Below are positions 9,954-18,775 of a stretch of 58,292 nt of DNA, one piece after another. This DNA is from Parachitinimonas caeni (GTDB lineage Bacteria; Pseudomonadota; Gammaproteobacteria; Burkholderiales; Chitinimonadaceae): assembly GCF_030129945.1 (NCBI RefSeq), contig NZ_JARRAF010000029.1:1-58292 (forward strand). The letters run 5' to 3'. Both the position numbers and the translations under genes were made by a program. The notes under the pieces were generated by a model. The model saw only the letters and a list, made by a program, of their open reading frames with translations. It ran no database searches and was not told the DNA's origin. Within the stretch, counting starts at the first letter, position 1; every line of letters starts with the position of its first letter.

Positions 9954-12900
9954 TTACTTGAGGTAGCGGTAGAGTTTCGGCATCTGTTCAGCTTCGAGCA
10001 GGGCGAATGCGGCATTGGCGCTGACGGGCACTTTGCTGAATACCGACTTGTAGCTGCCATCGCGTTTGCCATAGAGGCTGAAGTAGCCACGGCCGGCGTA
10101 GTAGCTGATGAAGTCGCCGTTCGAGTTGCCGATGTTCAGATAGCCTTCTGCGTCCTGCTTCCACTGCTGGCCCAGCTTGTACGCGTCGCAACGATTCATG
10201 GCCACCCGCATTTGCCAGTCGCCACTGCTGTCGATGCACAGGTCTGGCCGGGCGACGCTGTGAATGCCTCCGCGAACATCCATAAACCATTTCTGACTGG
10301 CGTCATCCTTGCACTCGGCCGGCGAGGCGGTGATGTCGAGCAAGGGGGTTGCCCCACTGGTGTCGATGCGCAGGCAGCGTCCGCCATAGAACTTGATCTG
10401 CTCTCCGACCGGCAGGGTCTGGCTGGTCGAATCCACCAGGCCCTTGGCTTTGAGCAACTCGGTCAACTCTTTCTTGCGGGCGGTATTGCCTGTCTCCAGC
10501 TCGCTCTGGTAGCGGTTGAGGAAGATGTCCAGATCGCGGCTGGCGGCCTTGCTGGCGTAGTAGCGATTGGCTGCTTTGCTGGCATCTGCACTCAGGCCCT
10601 GTAGCTGGCCCATCCAGCTATCGAGCGCCCGCATGGTCTTGGTGTCAATGGTCAGTGCCGTCGCATTGGCCACGCTGGCAAGCGGGCTGTCGATAGCGGC
10701 CAGTTCCAGCTTGCGCAGGGCGTCATAGCCTTGTTCCTGGCCGACGATGACCGGTGCAGGCATCGCTGGCAGATTGGTGGCGATGGTTTGCGTGGCCAAC
10801 ACGGTATCGGCACCTGCGGTCTGACAGTGCAGTTCGGCACTGGAGGGGACAGCAGATTGTTCGAGATTGATCTGGAATTGCTTGACGCCATCAGAAGGAT
10901 CAAGCAGTACCTTCTCGCTCTTGCCACTCTTGTAGCCAATCTGCATCCAGCATACGCGGTCCTTGCTGGCAAGATCAGGCTCAGCCAGCTTGAAAACATT
11001 GCCGTAATTGCTGCGGAACGCCGGGTAGATCAGGTTCTGTGCGGCATTGGCCGGGTTGTATCCGCCCAGCAGCGTCAGCACGGGTACGCCAACTTTAACC
11101 GGTGCGGCCCAGGCAAATTTGGGGTCGAGCACTTTGGTATCGACGTATTTGCCATCCTTGGCACTCCAGCTCTTGTAGCCGCTGGGGAAGCTGGTATCCG
11201 GCACCGGGCGGGGAATGTCTACATTGACGCCGTTCACCTTGTCCGAGCGTGACACGGTGACATGGCGCTGAATACGACTCGCGCTGTAGGCCGTGTGATG
11301 GGTGTACAGGGATAGCGACCCCACGACGTCGCCGCCGGACATCGCATCGGTATTGTAGAAATACTGCCCCCCGAAGGTTTCGCTGAATGGTGCGTCGTTG
11401 ATGGTGCGAACGCCGTTTCCGGTTGCCATTTCCCAGTGCAGGTTTGCCCGCATGCGCTTGCGTGAAGCGCTGTAACCCCAGCCACTATCAGCATGGTGGC
11501 TGGCATTACGGATCTTCTCGTTGCTGACTGGCGCAGAGAAATCGCCACCTGGGTAGTGCCCCAACCCATAGCTATGGCCAAACTCATGGCTCAGTTCATT
11601 GCCTTTCGAGCTGTACAAAGTGGCCATACCATTGCCACCACTGAGGCCGTGCCACTGTTCGCCGTTGGCATACATGCCGCGTGCGTGGTGAATGACCCGC
11701 TCATTGAAAACGTGCGGATTGTTCTGGTTCATTTTCGACGTGGAGATGCCGAAGTTGGCCAGATTGATGCCCGTGCTGACCTGCGCCTTGCCAACGTTTT
11801 CGCGCATATCGCCGTCGTAGGTGCCGCCATTGTCTTTACTGGCTGTCTCGTAGATTTCTCCACTCGCAACAATCACCTTGTTGAGCCGCATCGGCTCGTA
11901 ATACGCCATGATCATGCGGGCTACCGGAATGGTCTCGAAGTAATCTGACGCCGCACGCTCAGGGTCGGTCAGCATGTAGTACTTGCTGGTTTCGGGTGGT
12001 GGGTCCATCAGCATGCCAAGGCGGATGCTCTGCACCACCATTTCTGCCGGCGCTGCCATGTCGATATCGCCTGCCGCCAGGCTGCCCTGGGCGCCGCTAC
12101 CATCTTCAAACTGCAGGCTCATGCCGGGTTGTACCCAGTTCCACGGCAACTCAACCGACCAGGCACGCAATGAATAGGCAACATCTTCGCGTCCGTAGAC
12201 ATCGTTGTAATCAGAACGCGGTAGCAAATTGGGGTGTTTGAGGTCGAGCACGCCCACTTCCTTGCCCTGCAGGCTGACGCGGACTTTCATCTTCTCGACC
12301 AGCGACAGCGGCGAGAACATCAGTAGCGCGTTGCGCTGCGCTACCAGATTCGGGGCGTTATTCGCGGGGTTGCCTTTAGGATTGACGGTGTGGCTCTGCA
12401 CAAACTGCACCATACCGGGCAAGGCCCCACTCAGATCGTTGCGCAATGCCCGGCTCTGACCCTTGGCATCCACATCAAAGAAGCCCAGCCGAGGCGTCGA
12501 AATAAATTTGTTGAGATCAACAGGCGGGGTGGTCGTGCCGGTTCCAGTACCAGTGCCGGTTCCGGTGCCAGTGCCGGTGCCAGTTCCAGTGCCAGTTCCA
12601 GTTCCAGTTCCAGTTCCAGTGCCAGTGCCAGTGCCAGTGCCAGTGCCAGTGCCAGTGCCAGTGCCAGTGCCAGTGCCAGTGCCAGTGCCAGTGCCAGTTC
12701 CAGTGCCCGTGCCAGGCTTCACCGGCGTGGCGGAAATCATCACCCACTCACCGCGTGACGGGGCAAACTGCACCCGCATCAACTTGCCATCCAGCAGCAT
12801 GGCCGGGATCAGCAAGTGGCCATCGCTGAGAGAGTACAGAGCAGGATTTTTGCTGGCCGTGCTGGGTTTGAAGTCAAAGAGCTTCAGGCGCAGAGAGCTG

Positions 12901-13442
12901 CCATCCTGTATCACCTTGAATTCAACCCGCAGGTGCAGCGTGATCCCGCCGATTCCAATCGGCGCTGCCACATCGGGCAGCAGCAATTTGCCGTCGCGAA
13001 TGGCGATTTCGGATTCCACATTCGCCGCCGCAATATCGCGTACCGTACCCAGCGCAAATTCAGCAGGATTGGTACCCGGCACCAAGCTCAGCTCGGCATC
13101 CATCGCCTTCTGTGTGCCGGTCGCCGACTCGACCTGCAGCGATGGAATCACCAGCTTGCCATCCCCGAGATTCAGCACGCTCATGCCGCGCTGATCGCCG
13201 CCTGCATCGGCCTTCTCAAGGCGAAACCGCACAGGCGCGGAGTTGGGAACGCGGCGCAGCACGGCATCGTATTGCGCCACCCAGCTACCGGATGTCACAT
13301 CAATTGCAGGCAGGCACAGGCGGCCATCGGCATACCAGGTCGGGGCGGCACAATCCAAAGCAAAGCTGGCGGGGCTGAACGCGCCTGTCACAGCAAGTGC
13401 CAGAAGCAGTTTGCGGCGAGGAAAGCGAATCGAGGATGACAT
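9954..13442 (-). CDS. Secreted M66 (StcE/TagA-like) zinc metalloprotease with lectin-like C-terminus
   Basis: 1162 residues. A Sec signal (RRKLLLALAVTGAFSPASFA) precedes mature LDCAAP. Residues about 30-235 are a beta-rich N-terminal domain. About 241-303 is a low-complexity Gly-Thr linker encoded by hexanucleotide repeats. The catalytic domain contains HEFGHSYGLGH (His619, Glu620, His623, His629), the extended zinc motif of M66 enzymes such as StcE and TagA, which cut heavily O-glycosylated mucin-type proteins. From about residue 1010 there is a ricin-type beta-trefoil-like region (CLRID, QKWFM, QQWKQ) likely to bind sugars. Start: ATG with AAGGAG five bases upstream (13448-13453 on +). It is a single-gene transcript ending in its own terminator. 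Substrate is inferred from the family. Confidence 0.9.
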   Translation of the reverse strand: MSSSIRFPRRKLLLALAVTGAFSPASFALDCAAPTWYADGRLCLPAIDVTSGSWVAQYDAVLRRVPNSAPVRFRLEKADAGGDQRGMSVLNLGDGKLVIPSLQVESATGTQKAMDAELSLVPGTNPAEFALGTVRDIAAANVESEIAIRDGKLLLPDVAAPIGIGGITLHLRVEFKVIQDGSSLRLKLFDFKPSTASKNPALYSLSDGHLLIPAMLLDGKLMRVQFAPSRGEWVMISATPVKPGTGTGTGTGTGTGTGTGTGTGTGTGTGTGTGTGTGTGTGTGTGTGTGTGTGTGTGTGTGTTTPPVDLNKFISTPRLGFFDVDAKGQSRALRNDLSGALPGMVQFVQSHTVNPKGNPANNAPNLVAQRNALLMFSPLSLVEKMKVRVSLQGKEVGVLDLKHPNLLPRSDYNDVYGREDVAYSLRAWSVELPWNWVQPGMSLQFEDGSGAQGSLAAGDIDMAAPAEMVVQSIRLGMLMDPPPETSKYYMLTDPERAASDYFETIPVARMIMAYYEPMRLNKVIVASGEIYETASKDNGGTYDGDMRENVGKAQVSTGINLANFGISTSKMNQNNPHVFNERVIHHARGMYANGEQWHGLSGGNGMATLYSSKGNELSHEFGHSYGLGHYPGGDFSAPVSNEKIRNASHHADSGWGYSASRKRMRANLHWEMATGNGVRTINDAPFSETFGGQYFYNTDAMSGGDVVGSLSLYTHHTAYSASRIQRHVTVSRSDKVNGVNVDIPRPVPDTSFPSGYKSWSAKDGKYVDTKVLDPKFAWAAPVKVGVPVLTLLGGYNPANAAQNLIYPAFRSNYGNVFKLAEPDLASKDRVCWMQIGYKSGKSEKVLLDPSDGVKQFQINLEQSAVPSSAELHCQTAGADTVLATQTIATNLPAMPAPVIVGQEQGYDALRKLELAAIDSPLASVANATALTIDTKTMRALDSWMGQLQGLSADASKAANRYYASKAASRDLDIFLNRYQSELETGNTARKKELTELLKAKGLVDSTSQTLPVGEQIKFYGGRCLRIDTSGATPLLDITASPAECKDDASQKWFMDVRGGIHSVARPDLCIDSSGDWQMRVAMNRCDAYKLGQQWKQDAEGYLNIGNSNGDFISYYAGRGYFSLYGKRDGSYKSVFSKVPVSANAAFALLEAEQMPKLYRYLK
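12534..12717 (-). repeat. Hexanucleotide tandem repeat encoding the Gly-Thr linker of the protease
   Basis: About 30 copies of a 6-bp unit (GGCACT/GGAACT variants on the coding strand) make an uninterrupted Gly-Thr dipeptide run. The unit is a multiple of three, so slippage changes linker length without breaking the frame. Copy number is probably unstable and may be mis-assembled. Confidence 0.9.
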
Positions 13443-14021
13443 GGCGGCTCCTTAATACCTGATGATCAAAGCGATCATCCAGAGAGAATGTTGTGGGTTC
13501 AGCAAGACAGGTTTCTGTCTGACAATCCCCTCACAGCAAGCAGCGTGCCAACATCAGAATCCACTAATACACTTTGAATTATTAAGGATTGCTAAAGGTA
13601 CAATTCACATAACAATGGCATAAATGTGTCGGTGTGTGACAAAGATTGTCATATCGTTACCGCGTATTACCATTCCAAGGGCATTTAATGCTTTCAAGAA
13701 TCTTACGTAATGGCATTCCTGCAAAAGGTGCCAACTGCCGAAAGCCGCTTGTAGCAAGGGATTCAAGCAGATATATACGGCCTTGTCTGAACCTCCCCTC
13801 ACAATGCAAGCCATTAATCGGCATTGCAGTCGATTTACCTATTTGGCAGTAATGAGCCAGGCCGAGGTCTTTTGCCAAGTCGTTAAAATCCGCCCGCCTG
13901 GTTCTACCAATACCGAGTTATCCACAGATTCTTTCCAGTATCGGCTTTCAATCAGCACTGATAGAAATGCGACAACTGCGCGTCGAATGTTTTTAAAACG
14001 CAACAATCTTTTGCAACCCTC
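13443..14021. other. Non-coding interval between the M66 protease and the rtcB leader
   Basis: No convincing gene is seen. It holds the protease ribosome-binding site (13448-13453), an inverted repeat GATGATC/GATCATC (13461-13479) in the protease 5' leader, and a GACAG-N4-CTGTC element overlapping the 15-base motif reported separately (13506-13526). The rest is AT-richer sequence with only short, codon-poor ORFs. Confidence 0.6.
13506..13526. promoter_or_regulatory. Candidate operator: GACAG-N4-CTGTC plus TGTCTGACA palindrome
   Basis: TTTCTGTCTGACAAT at 13512-13526 also occurs, identical over 15 bases, at 18383-18397 upstream of the NRPS cluster. It contains the palindrome TGTC-T-GACA, and another GACAG half-site lies to its left (13506-13510). 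It is about 65-85 bp upstream of the protease start codon. Regulator unknown. Confidence 0.4.
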
Positions 14022-14051
14022 TTGCATGCCAAACGCATCCCGCCTTAAGAT
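14022..14051 (+). promoter_or_regulatory. Candidate sigma70 promoter for the leader ORF / rtcB-prfH
   Basis: TTGCAT (14022-14027) and TAAGAT (14046-14051) with an 18-bp spacer, located 46 bases before the ATG of the 13-codon leader ORF. Matches to consensus are moderate. No convincing sigma54-type site, as used by some rtcBA operons, was seen. Confidence 0.4.
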
Positions 14052-14097
14052 GGCTGTCTCATCTTGTTCACTATTCACTTGCAAAGGAGGCTCCATC

Positions 14098-14139
14098 ATG
14101 AAAAACCGCCAAACCCTTTGCAGGTCTTGTCAGGCTTAA
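14098..14139 (+). CDS. 13-codon leader-like ORF upstream of rtcB
   Basis: ATG 14098 is preceded at ideal distance by AAAGGAGG (14083-14090), the best ribosome-binding site in this part of the window. It encodes only MKNRQTLCRSCQA before TAA 14137. The real downstream gene rtcB starts about 150 bases later with a poor ribosome-binding site. This arrangement resembles a regulatory leader peptide. There is no homology evidence; it could also be the remnant of a decayed gene. Confidence 0.4.
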   Translation: MKNRQTLCRSCQA

Positions 14140-14289
14140 TTCCCCCTGCCCCTGAGCTTCGTAGAGAATGGGCGCCCAGCGCGCTGTTAGCGGCTCAGCG
14201 TCTTGATTCACCGGAAGGTGACAGAATTTCCAGCCTCGGCCTTGGCCTGCCAATTCATCCTTTTTCAGTTTTCCTAAATGGATTGGTAT

Positions 14290-15426
14290 ATGGGCAATTC
14301 CCTACAGCAATTGGCTGACGGCATTTCATTGATCGCCTCGGCCGACACCTGGATCGAAGGTAATGCGATCCAGCAACTTCACACCACCGCCAAACTCAGC
14401 GGCATGCAACAAGTGGTTGGCATGCCCGATCTGCACCCTGGTCGGGGCTATCCGGTCGGCGCGGCTTTTTTCTCCACTCAACGCTTCTACCCGGCATTGA
14501 TCGGCAACGATATCGGCTGTGGCATGAGCCTCTGGCGTACTTCGCTTGATCGCGCCAAACATCCGGCAGACAAGCTGGAGAAGCGGCTTGGCAATATTGA
14601 TGGGCCACTAGACGACGGCTGGGACGAACAGATTGCCGCCTTGAATCTGCCGCATACCGGCTTTGAGTCTTCCCTGGGTACGATTGGTGGGGGTAATCAC
14701 TTCGCCGAGATCCAGCAGATCGACGAGATTTACGACGCCGACAGCCTGGAGACGCTGCAGCTGGACAAGCGCAAGCTGCTGTTGCTGGTACACAGCGGCT
14801 CTCGTGGTCTGGGCCAGCTGATCTTGCGTCAGCATGTTGATCGCTTCAGTCACGACGGGCTGCCGGAAGGCAGCGCCGAGGCCGAAGCTTATCTGGCTCA
14901 GCACGCCGTGGCACTGCGGTTTGCCGAAGCCAATCGGCAGTTGATTGGCCTGCGCATGCTTGAGCGGCTACGGGCCGAGGGCGAACCCGTGCTGGATATT
15001 CACCACAATCTGCTGGCGCCCACCCGCGTCGGTGAGCAGTCTGGCTGGTTGCACCGCAAGGGCGCCACACCCTCGGATGCCGGCCCGGTGGTGATTCCCG
15101 GCTCTCGCGGCGATTACAGCTATCTGGTCATGCCCGTGGCAGACCCCTGCAGCCTGTTTTCGCTGGCGCATGGTGCAGGCCGCAAGTGGATGCGCAGCGA
15201 GTGCAAAGATCGACTGTCGTCGCGCTATACCGTCGCCCAGCTCGCCAAGACGGCACTCGGCAACCGGGTAGTCTGCAAAGACCGGCAACTGATTTTTGAA
15301 GAGGCTCCGGAAGCCTACAAAAGCATCACGACCATTATCGAGTCTTTGCAGCAAGCAGGGCTGATCCGGCTGATTGCCCGACTCAAGCCGGTATTGAGCT
15401 ACAAAACCCACGGGGAGTGCTGCTGA
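14290..15426 (+). CDS. rtcB2: RtcB-family RNA ligase, PrfH-coupled type
   Basis: 378 residues from ATG 14290; ATG 14278 adds MDWY. The start at 14290 ([11 protein letters not shown]) is preferred because PrfH-linked RtcB proteins begin similarly. Family motifs are all present: [14 protein letters not shown], the metal-binding Cys in [36 protein letters not shown] and HGAGRKW with the guanylated His. RtcB joins 2',3'-cyclic-phosphate and 5'-OH RNA ends with GTP and Mn2+. The stop codon shares its A with the start of prfH (TGATG). This pairing is known to rescue and re-ligate ribosomes cleaved in the 16S decoding centre. Confidence 0.92.
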   Translation: MGNSLQQLADGISLIASADTWIEGNAIQQLHTTAKLSGMQQVVGMPDLHPGRGYPVGAAFFSTQRFYPALIGNDIGCGMSLWRTSLDRAKHPADKLEKRLGNIDGPLDDGWDEQIAALNLPHTGFESSLGTIGGGNHFAEIQQIDEIYDADSLETLQLDKRKLLLLVHSGSRGLGQLILRQHVDRFSHDGLPEGSAEAEAYLAQHAVALRFAEANRQLIGLRMLERLRAEGEPVLDIHHNLLAPTRVGEQSGWLHRKGATPSDAGPVVIPGSRGDYSYLVMPVADPCSLFSLAHGAGRKWMRSECKDRLSSRYTVAQLAKTALGNRVVCKDRQLIFEEAPEAYKSITTIIESLQQAGLIRLIARLKPVLSYKTHGECC

Positions 15427-16037
15427 TGATTCTGTTGCAACTCTCTGCGTCACAGGGCCCTGCTGAATGCGCACTCGCCGTTGCCAAGGCTTTGCACCGA
15501 TTGTTATGGGAAGCCCGGGCGGCAGGCGTCAGGGCTGAATTGGTTGAGGAAATCGCCGGTCCACGGCCCGGCACTTTGCGATCAGCGCTGCTCTCACTCG
15601 AAGGCGATGCCGCCGAAACGCTGGCACAGCGCTGGTGTGGCACCGTGCAGTGGATCTGCCCGAGCCCTTACCGGCCGAATCACGGGCGCAAAAACTGGTT
15701 TATCGGCGTCGCCATCTTTCGCGAACCACAAACCGCCCATGCCGGTGAAATTCGATTTGAAGCCTGCCGTGCCTCCGGCCCTGGTGGCCAGCACGTCAAC
15801 AAGACAGACTCAGCGGTACGCGCTACCCATCTGGCAACCGGCATCAGCGTCAAGGTACAGACGCAGCGCAGTCAGCACGCCAACAAGCGGCTGGCGGTTT
15901 TGCTGATCGAGCAGAAGCTGGCCGAACTCGCCGCCGAATCGGCCGGTGAGCACAAAGCCGAACGCAGGATGGCCCACCATGAGGTGGAACGCGGCAATGC
16001 CGCCCGGGTGTTCAGAGGAGAAAAGTTCGAGCCTTGA
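15426..16037 (+). CDS. prfH: Peptide chain release factor homolog PrfH
   Basis: 203 residues from ATG 15426, one base overlapping the rtcB stop. It has the class I release-factor catalytic loop GPGGQHVNK (Gly-Gly-Gln about residue 120) followed by [19 protein letters not shown], but lacks the codon-recognition domain of RF1/RF2, hence its short length. PrfH hydrolyses peptidyl-tRNA on ribosomes whose 16S rRNA has been cut at the decoding centre, after which RtcB reseals the RNA. Translational coupling to rtcB supports a joint role. The GTG at 15417 is a less likely start. Confidence 0.92.
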   Translation: MILLQLSASQGPAECALAVAKALHRLLWEARAAGVRAELVEEIAGPRPGTLRSALLSLEGDAAETLAQRWCGTVQWICPSPYRPNHGRKNWFIGVAIFREPQTAHAGEIRFEACRASGPGGQHVNKTDSAVRATHLATGISVKVQTQRSQHANKRLAVLLIEQKLAELAAESAGEHKAERRMAHHEVERGNAARVFRGEKFEP

Positions 16038-16080
16038 ACCCAGGCAGGCGCAGATGGGCCGCCGTGCGGTCTACAACCCA

Positions 16081-16117
16081 AAAAGCCCGTCCAGTGCATG
16101 CTGGGCGGGCTTTTTTT
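16081..16117. terminator. Bidirectional Rho-independent terminator between prfH and the patatin gene
   Basis: AAAAGCCCG (16081-16089) pairs with CGGGCTTTT (16106-16114), with inner CCAG/CTGG pairing. Seven T residues follow on the + strand, and an A run precedes it for use from the - strand. It serves the convergent genes prfH (+) and patatin (-). Confidence 0.88.
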
Positions 16118-16134
16118 GAGCAATCGCGGCGCTG

Positions 16135-17544
16135 TCACGGGGTTGGGCCGCTCACCTTTGACTGAAAAGCCTTGATGACAGTGTTGCGGCCTATCGCTTC
16201 TTCTCCTGCTTTGATCAGATCATCAATATCATTCACCGGCAGCTTGAGGCGAGTCGGGATGGCGCCCAGACGGGTCGCGGCGGCGGGGCCGAGGCTTTCG
16301 AATGAAATCCGGGTCACGACAATTGACACATCATTGCAACGCCAAAGTGGTTGCGTCGCCTTGACCTCGGCTTGCTTGGCTGCCGGCAGCTGACAGCGAT
16401 AGGCGATGATGTCCTCTTGCCAGGTTTTCACCATCTGCACGAAGCTGTCGTAGCTCATGCGCACATTGGTAGCCATGGCAGCGTCAATCGAGGCGCTGGC
16501 CAGGTCAATGCCGGAGGGCCCGGCAAGGCTGTTATTCCATTCCCCACTAGGCCCCTGCCCGGCATCCACCACCACAAACAACATATTGCGGAGCCGCAGT
16601 GCGTCGCCTTCAGTCAGGGGGCCATAAGGCGTGCCTTGCAGCAGGCGGGTCTGCTGAATGCTGGCCAGGCCATAGTTATCGGCCACCCCGCCATCGACCA
16701 GCTTGATATAACGCCCCGCCCTGGCATCCCGGTATTCACGCGCCGCATGGGCCAGCGCATGCATCAACAAAGGCTGGGTCTTGGCATTCTCGGCCTGGGT
16801 ATCCCAATCCGGTAAGGGGCCACGACACTTCTCGGGATGCTTCTCCAGCACGATCGGGGCAAAAAACAGAGGGACCGCCATCGAAGCCGCAACGGCTTCC
16901 GATACCGGATAGCTGGCCAGATCGCTGCACAGCACATCAAACGCACGCTGATGAAACGGGAACGCAATGCGGTGATAGATATCGGTGGCGTTGATCCAGA
17001 TATTCGGGCGGCCACGCCGGAAAATATCGGCGAAGGTGGCGTTGCGGTATAGATCGTGCTCAAGCCAGCGCTGGAAGTTGGCACGATCATTCATCCCCCC
17101 CGAAATCATGCGGGCGATATTGACTGGGTTGACCAGACTCAGACGCAGATCAGCCTCACCATCGCTGAGCAGCCCGGCCTCGCGAAAGGTATCGAGGCTG
17201 GCCTTGCCATGCAGGCCGTAATAGGCAGCCGTCATCGAGCCGCCCGACACACTGGTGATCAAGGCGACATCATCCAGCAGCGTCTTGCCGCCTTGGGTAT
17301 TGAGTTGATTGAGTCCCTTCAGGGCGCCGTGGGCAAAAGCGGCGGCGCGAATGCCCCCGCCCGAAAAAGACAGGCCGATGGCCGTTTCACCCACGCCGCC
17401 CGATGGCTCACGCAACAAGTTCGGACCTTGTGTGGCCGGATCGACCGCCGGGCGGTTACGCGGCAGGTTACCGACATTCACTGCCGCACAGCCACTCAGT
17501 AACACGGCTGCCAGCGTGGTGAGGAGCAGAGGATTGATACGCAA
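16135..17544 (-). CDS. Patatin-like phospholipase, predicted lipoprotein
   Basis: 469 residues. The N-terminus MRINPLLLTTLAAVLLSGC is a lipoprotein signal with lipobox LSGC (Cys19), so the protein is probably tethered in the envelope. Patatin motifs are present: oxyanion loop SFSGGGIRAAAFAHG (about 59-73), nucleophile motif SVSGGS with Ser100 (the usual first Gly of G-x-S-x-G is Ser here), and the catalytic dyad Asp in LVDGGVADNYGL (about residue 305). Predicted to hydrolyse acyl esters of phospholipids. It stands alone, convergent with prfH, and shares the bidirectional terminator. The role in the cell is not evident. Confidence 0.88.
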   Translation of the reverse strand: MRINPLLLTTLAAVLLSGCAAVNVGNLPRNRPAVDPATQGPNLLREPSGGVGETAIGLSFSGGGIRAAAFAHGALKGLNQLNTQGGKTLLDDVALITSVSGGSMTAAYYGLHGKASLDTFREAGLLSDGEADLRLSLVNPVNIARMISGGMNDRANFQRWLEHDLYRNATFADIFRRGRPNIWINATDIYHRIAFPFHQRAFDVLCSDLASYPVSEAVAASMAVPLFFAPIVLEKHPEKCRGPLPDWDTQAENAKTQPLLMHALAHAAREYRDARAGRYIKLVDGGVADNYGLASIQQTRLLQGTPYGPLTEGDALRLRNMLFVVVDAGQGPSGEWNNSLAGPSGIDLASASIDAAMATNVRMSYDSFVQMVKTWQEDIIAYRCQLPAAKQAEVKATQPLWRCNDVSIVVTRISFESLGPAAATRLGAIPTRLKLPVNDIDDLIKAGEEAIGRNTVIKAFQSKVSGPTP

Positions 17545-17746
17545 GTTGTTCTCCCGGCAAGCGCCATCATGCCGTCAGCGCGCCACGCCCAAACCGGGGA
17601 AAGGCTGTCTGGCACTATGCAATGGCACCTGACTAATAGCGATTTACAGAACCCTGAACCCCATCGGGTTTGAGCCCAGCCATTCAAATCAGATACCGGC
17701 ATCGTGCAATTAGCGTATACCCGCCGTCAATACGCGATAAACCCGA

Positions 17747-17986
17747 CTAGTCCGCCGAAACAAAACCTTCGTTGACGATCTGTATTCTCATCCCCCGCCA
17801 TTTTGTCAGCCGCTCTACAGCACGATCGGCAATGAGCGCATCGTAATGGCGCCTCTCCATCACAATATAGTCAAGCCCCATCTTTTTCATTTTCTCGACC
17901 AGATCATTACAAAAGGCGGTAATCGACATTTCTACCGGTTCTTTCTGAAACAAAGCCTCCAGCTCTTTGAGTAATTCCTCTTTCAT
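17747..17986 (-). CDS. Small hypothetical protein (79 aa)
   Basis: The coding strand has an AGGTAGAG ribosome-binding site just before ATG 17986. The protein is helical and charged (MKEELLKELEALFQ ... KMKKMGLDYIVMERRHYDAL), with no signal peptide, transmembrane segment or known motif that I recognise. It lies about 200 bp upstream of the patatin gene on the same strand but is probably a separate unit. It is accepted as a gene because of codon use and the ribosome-binding site. Confidence 0.55.
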   Translation of the reverse strand: MKEELLKELEALFQKEPVEMSITAFCNDLVEKMKKMGLDYIVMERRHYDALIADRAVERLTKWRGMRIQIVNEGFVSAD

Positions 17987-18365
17987 TTCTCTACCTGTTC
18001 AGAAAAATGTCACGATCAATGATAAAAGCATAATAAACAAGCGCGCCGCACCCGGCAAACCATGACGCAATGCAACAACAGGCCCTCGCCGGCGCCTCCT
18101 TGCGCAAAAAATCATCCCGTTATAGAACTCATACTCGTTGCAATAACCGGGCAATGCCAGGTTGCGTTAACGTTCGAAAGGCTCGCAAAATCACCCGATC
18201 ATGCAGGTTGGTACCCCGTCGAGCGCGGGTCTGCCGGCTTGGCCCAGGACCTCGACACCGCGCTGAGACGCGCCCCTCCACCCTACAAACCGGCTGTCCA
18301 AGAAATGGCTTTCATGCCTTTTAATTATCCATTTGAACAGTCATATGTCCTTTTAAATCAAAGAT

Positions 18366-18397
18366 GACAGACATATTTTATTTTTCTGTCTGACAAT
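18366..18397. promoter_or_regulatory. Candidate operator upstream of the NRPS promoter
   Basis: GACAG (18366-18370) and CTGTC (18386-18390) are in inverted orientation across an AT-rich spacer. TTTCTGTCTGACAAT (18383-18397) is identical over 15 bases to 13512-13526 near the protease gene. It ends 24 bases upstream of the predicted -35 box, a usual place for an activator. Confidence 0.45.
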
Positions 18398-18421
18398 GAT
18401 GCAGTGCAGCGGTTGAATTGA

Positions 18422-18449
18422 TTGCATTGGTAAAAAGCTTCTGTATAGT
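18422..18449 (+). promoter_or_regulatory. Predicted sigma70 promoter of the NRPS operon
   Basis: TTGCAT (18422-18427), 16-bp spacer, TATAGT (18444-18449). It would give a 5' leader of roughly 320 bases before the MbtH start. Confidence 0.5.
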
Positions 18450-18560
18450 CCGTCTAGAAATTTTGCCAAGACGTTTTATTGATCGGGCTCTGCCGGCTCT
18501 GCTGACCAATCATTTCTGTTTGCTGAAATGCCGCTCTGCAGAGAGAGCCTGAATGGACAC

Positions 18561-18589
18561 CCCGTCGGTGGCGATATCGCCCAGACGGG
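18561..18589 (+). promoter_or_regulatory. Stem-loop in the 5' leader of the NRPS operon
   Basis: CCCGTC (18561-18566) pairs with GACGGG (18584-18589), enclosing the palindrome GGCGATATCGCC (18570-18581). No T-tract follows, so it is not a classical terminator; it may affect mRNA stability or bind a protein. Confidence 0.4.
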
Positions 18590-18775
18590 TAAGCAGGCCA
18601 GAATGTGCCGTCTCATTGATGCGATGTTTTGCTGTGGGTGGAGTGGATGAATAGCTTAATTTCAAAGAAATTAATTTAAATCAAACACTTGCGCAAAAAT
18701 CTCGGCAAAACCTTCGCAAGCGGATTGCAATGGATTGAGTCGGAGGCAGGCTGGCCAGTTTCCAAAACAAGTGGA

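Larger units (their letters stand above)
17987..18775. other. Regulatory interval upstream of the NRPS cluster
   Basis: No protein gene is credible here; an ORF at 18062-18367 has poor codon structure and no ribosome-binding site. From left to right it holds an operator-like element (18366-18397), a sigma70-like promoter (18422-18449), and a long 5' leader with a strong stem-loop at 18561-18589. An AT-rich stretch (18650-18685) precedes the MbtH gene. Confidence 0.6.

Noticed and set aside
12534-12717. CRISPR array
   Set aside because: The repeat is a pure 6-bp coding microsatellite without spacers.
14041-14100. Sigma54 promoter for rtcB
   Set aside because: No GG/GC pair with correct 10-bp spacing was found, and no rtcR activator gene is nearby.
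14140-14277. tRNA-like or other structured RNA upstream of rtcB
   Set aside because: No T-loop consensus, CCA end or cloverleaf pairing could be built; only short GC-rich complementarities.
18062-18367. ORF of 101 codons upstream of the NRPS promoter
   Set aside because: No ribosome-binding site, atypical codon use and no recognisable motif. It overlaps the start of the regulatory element.
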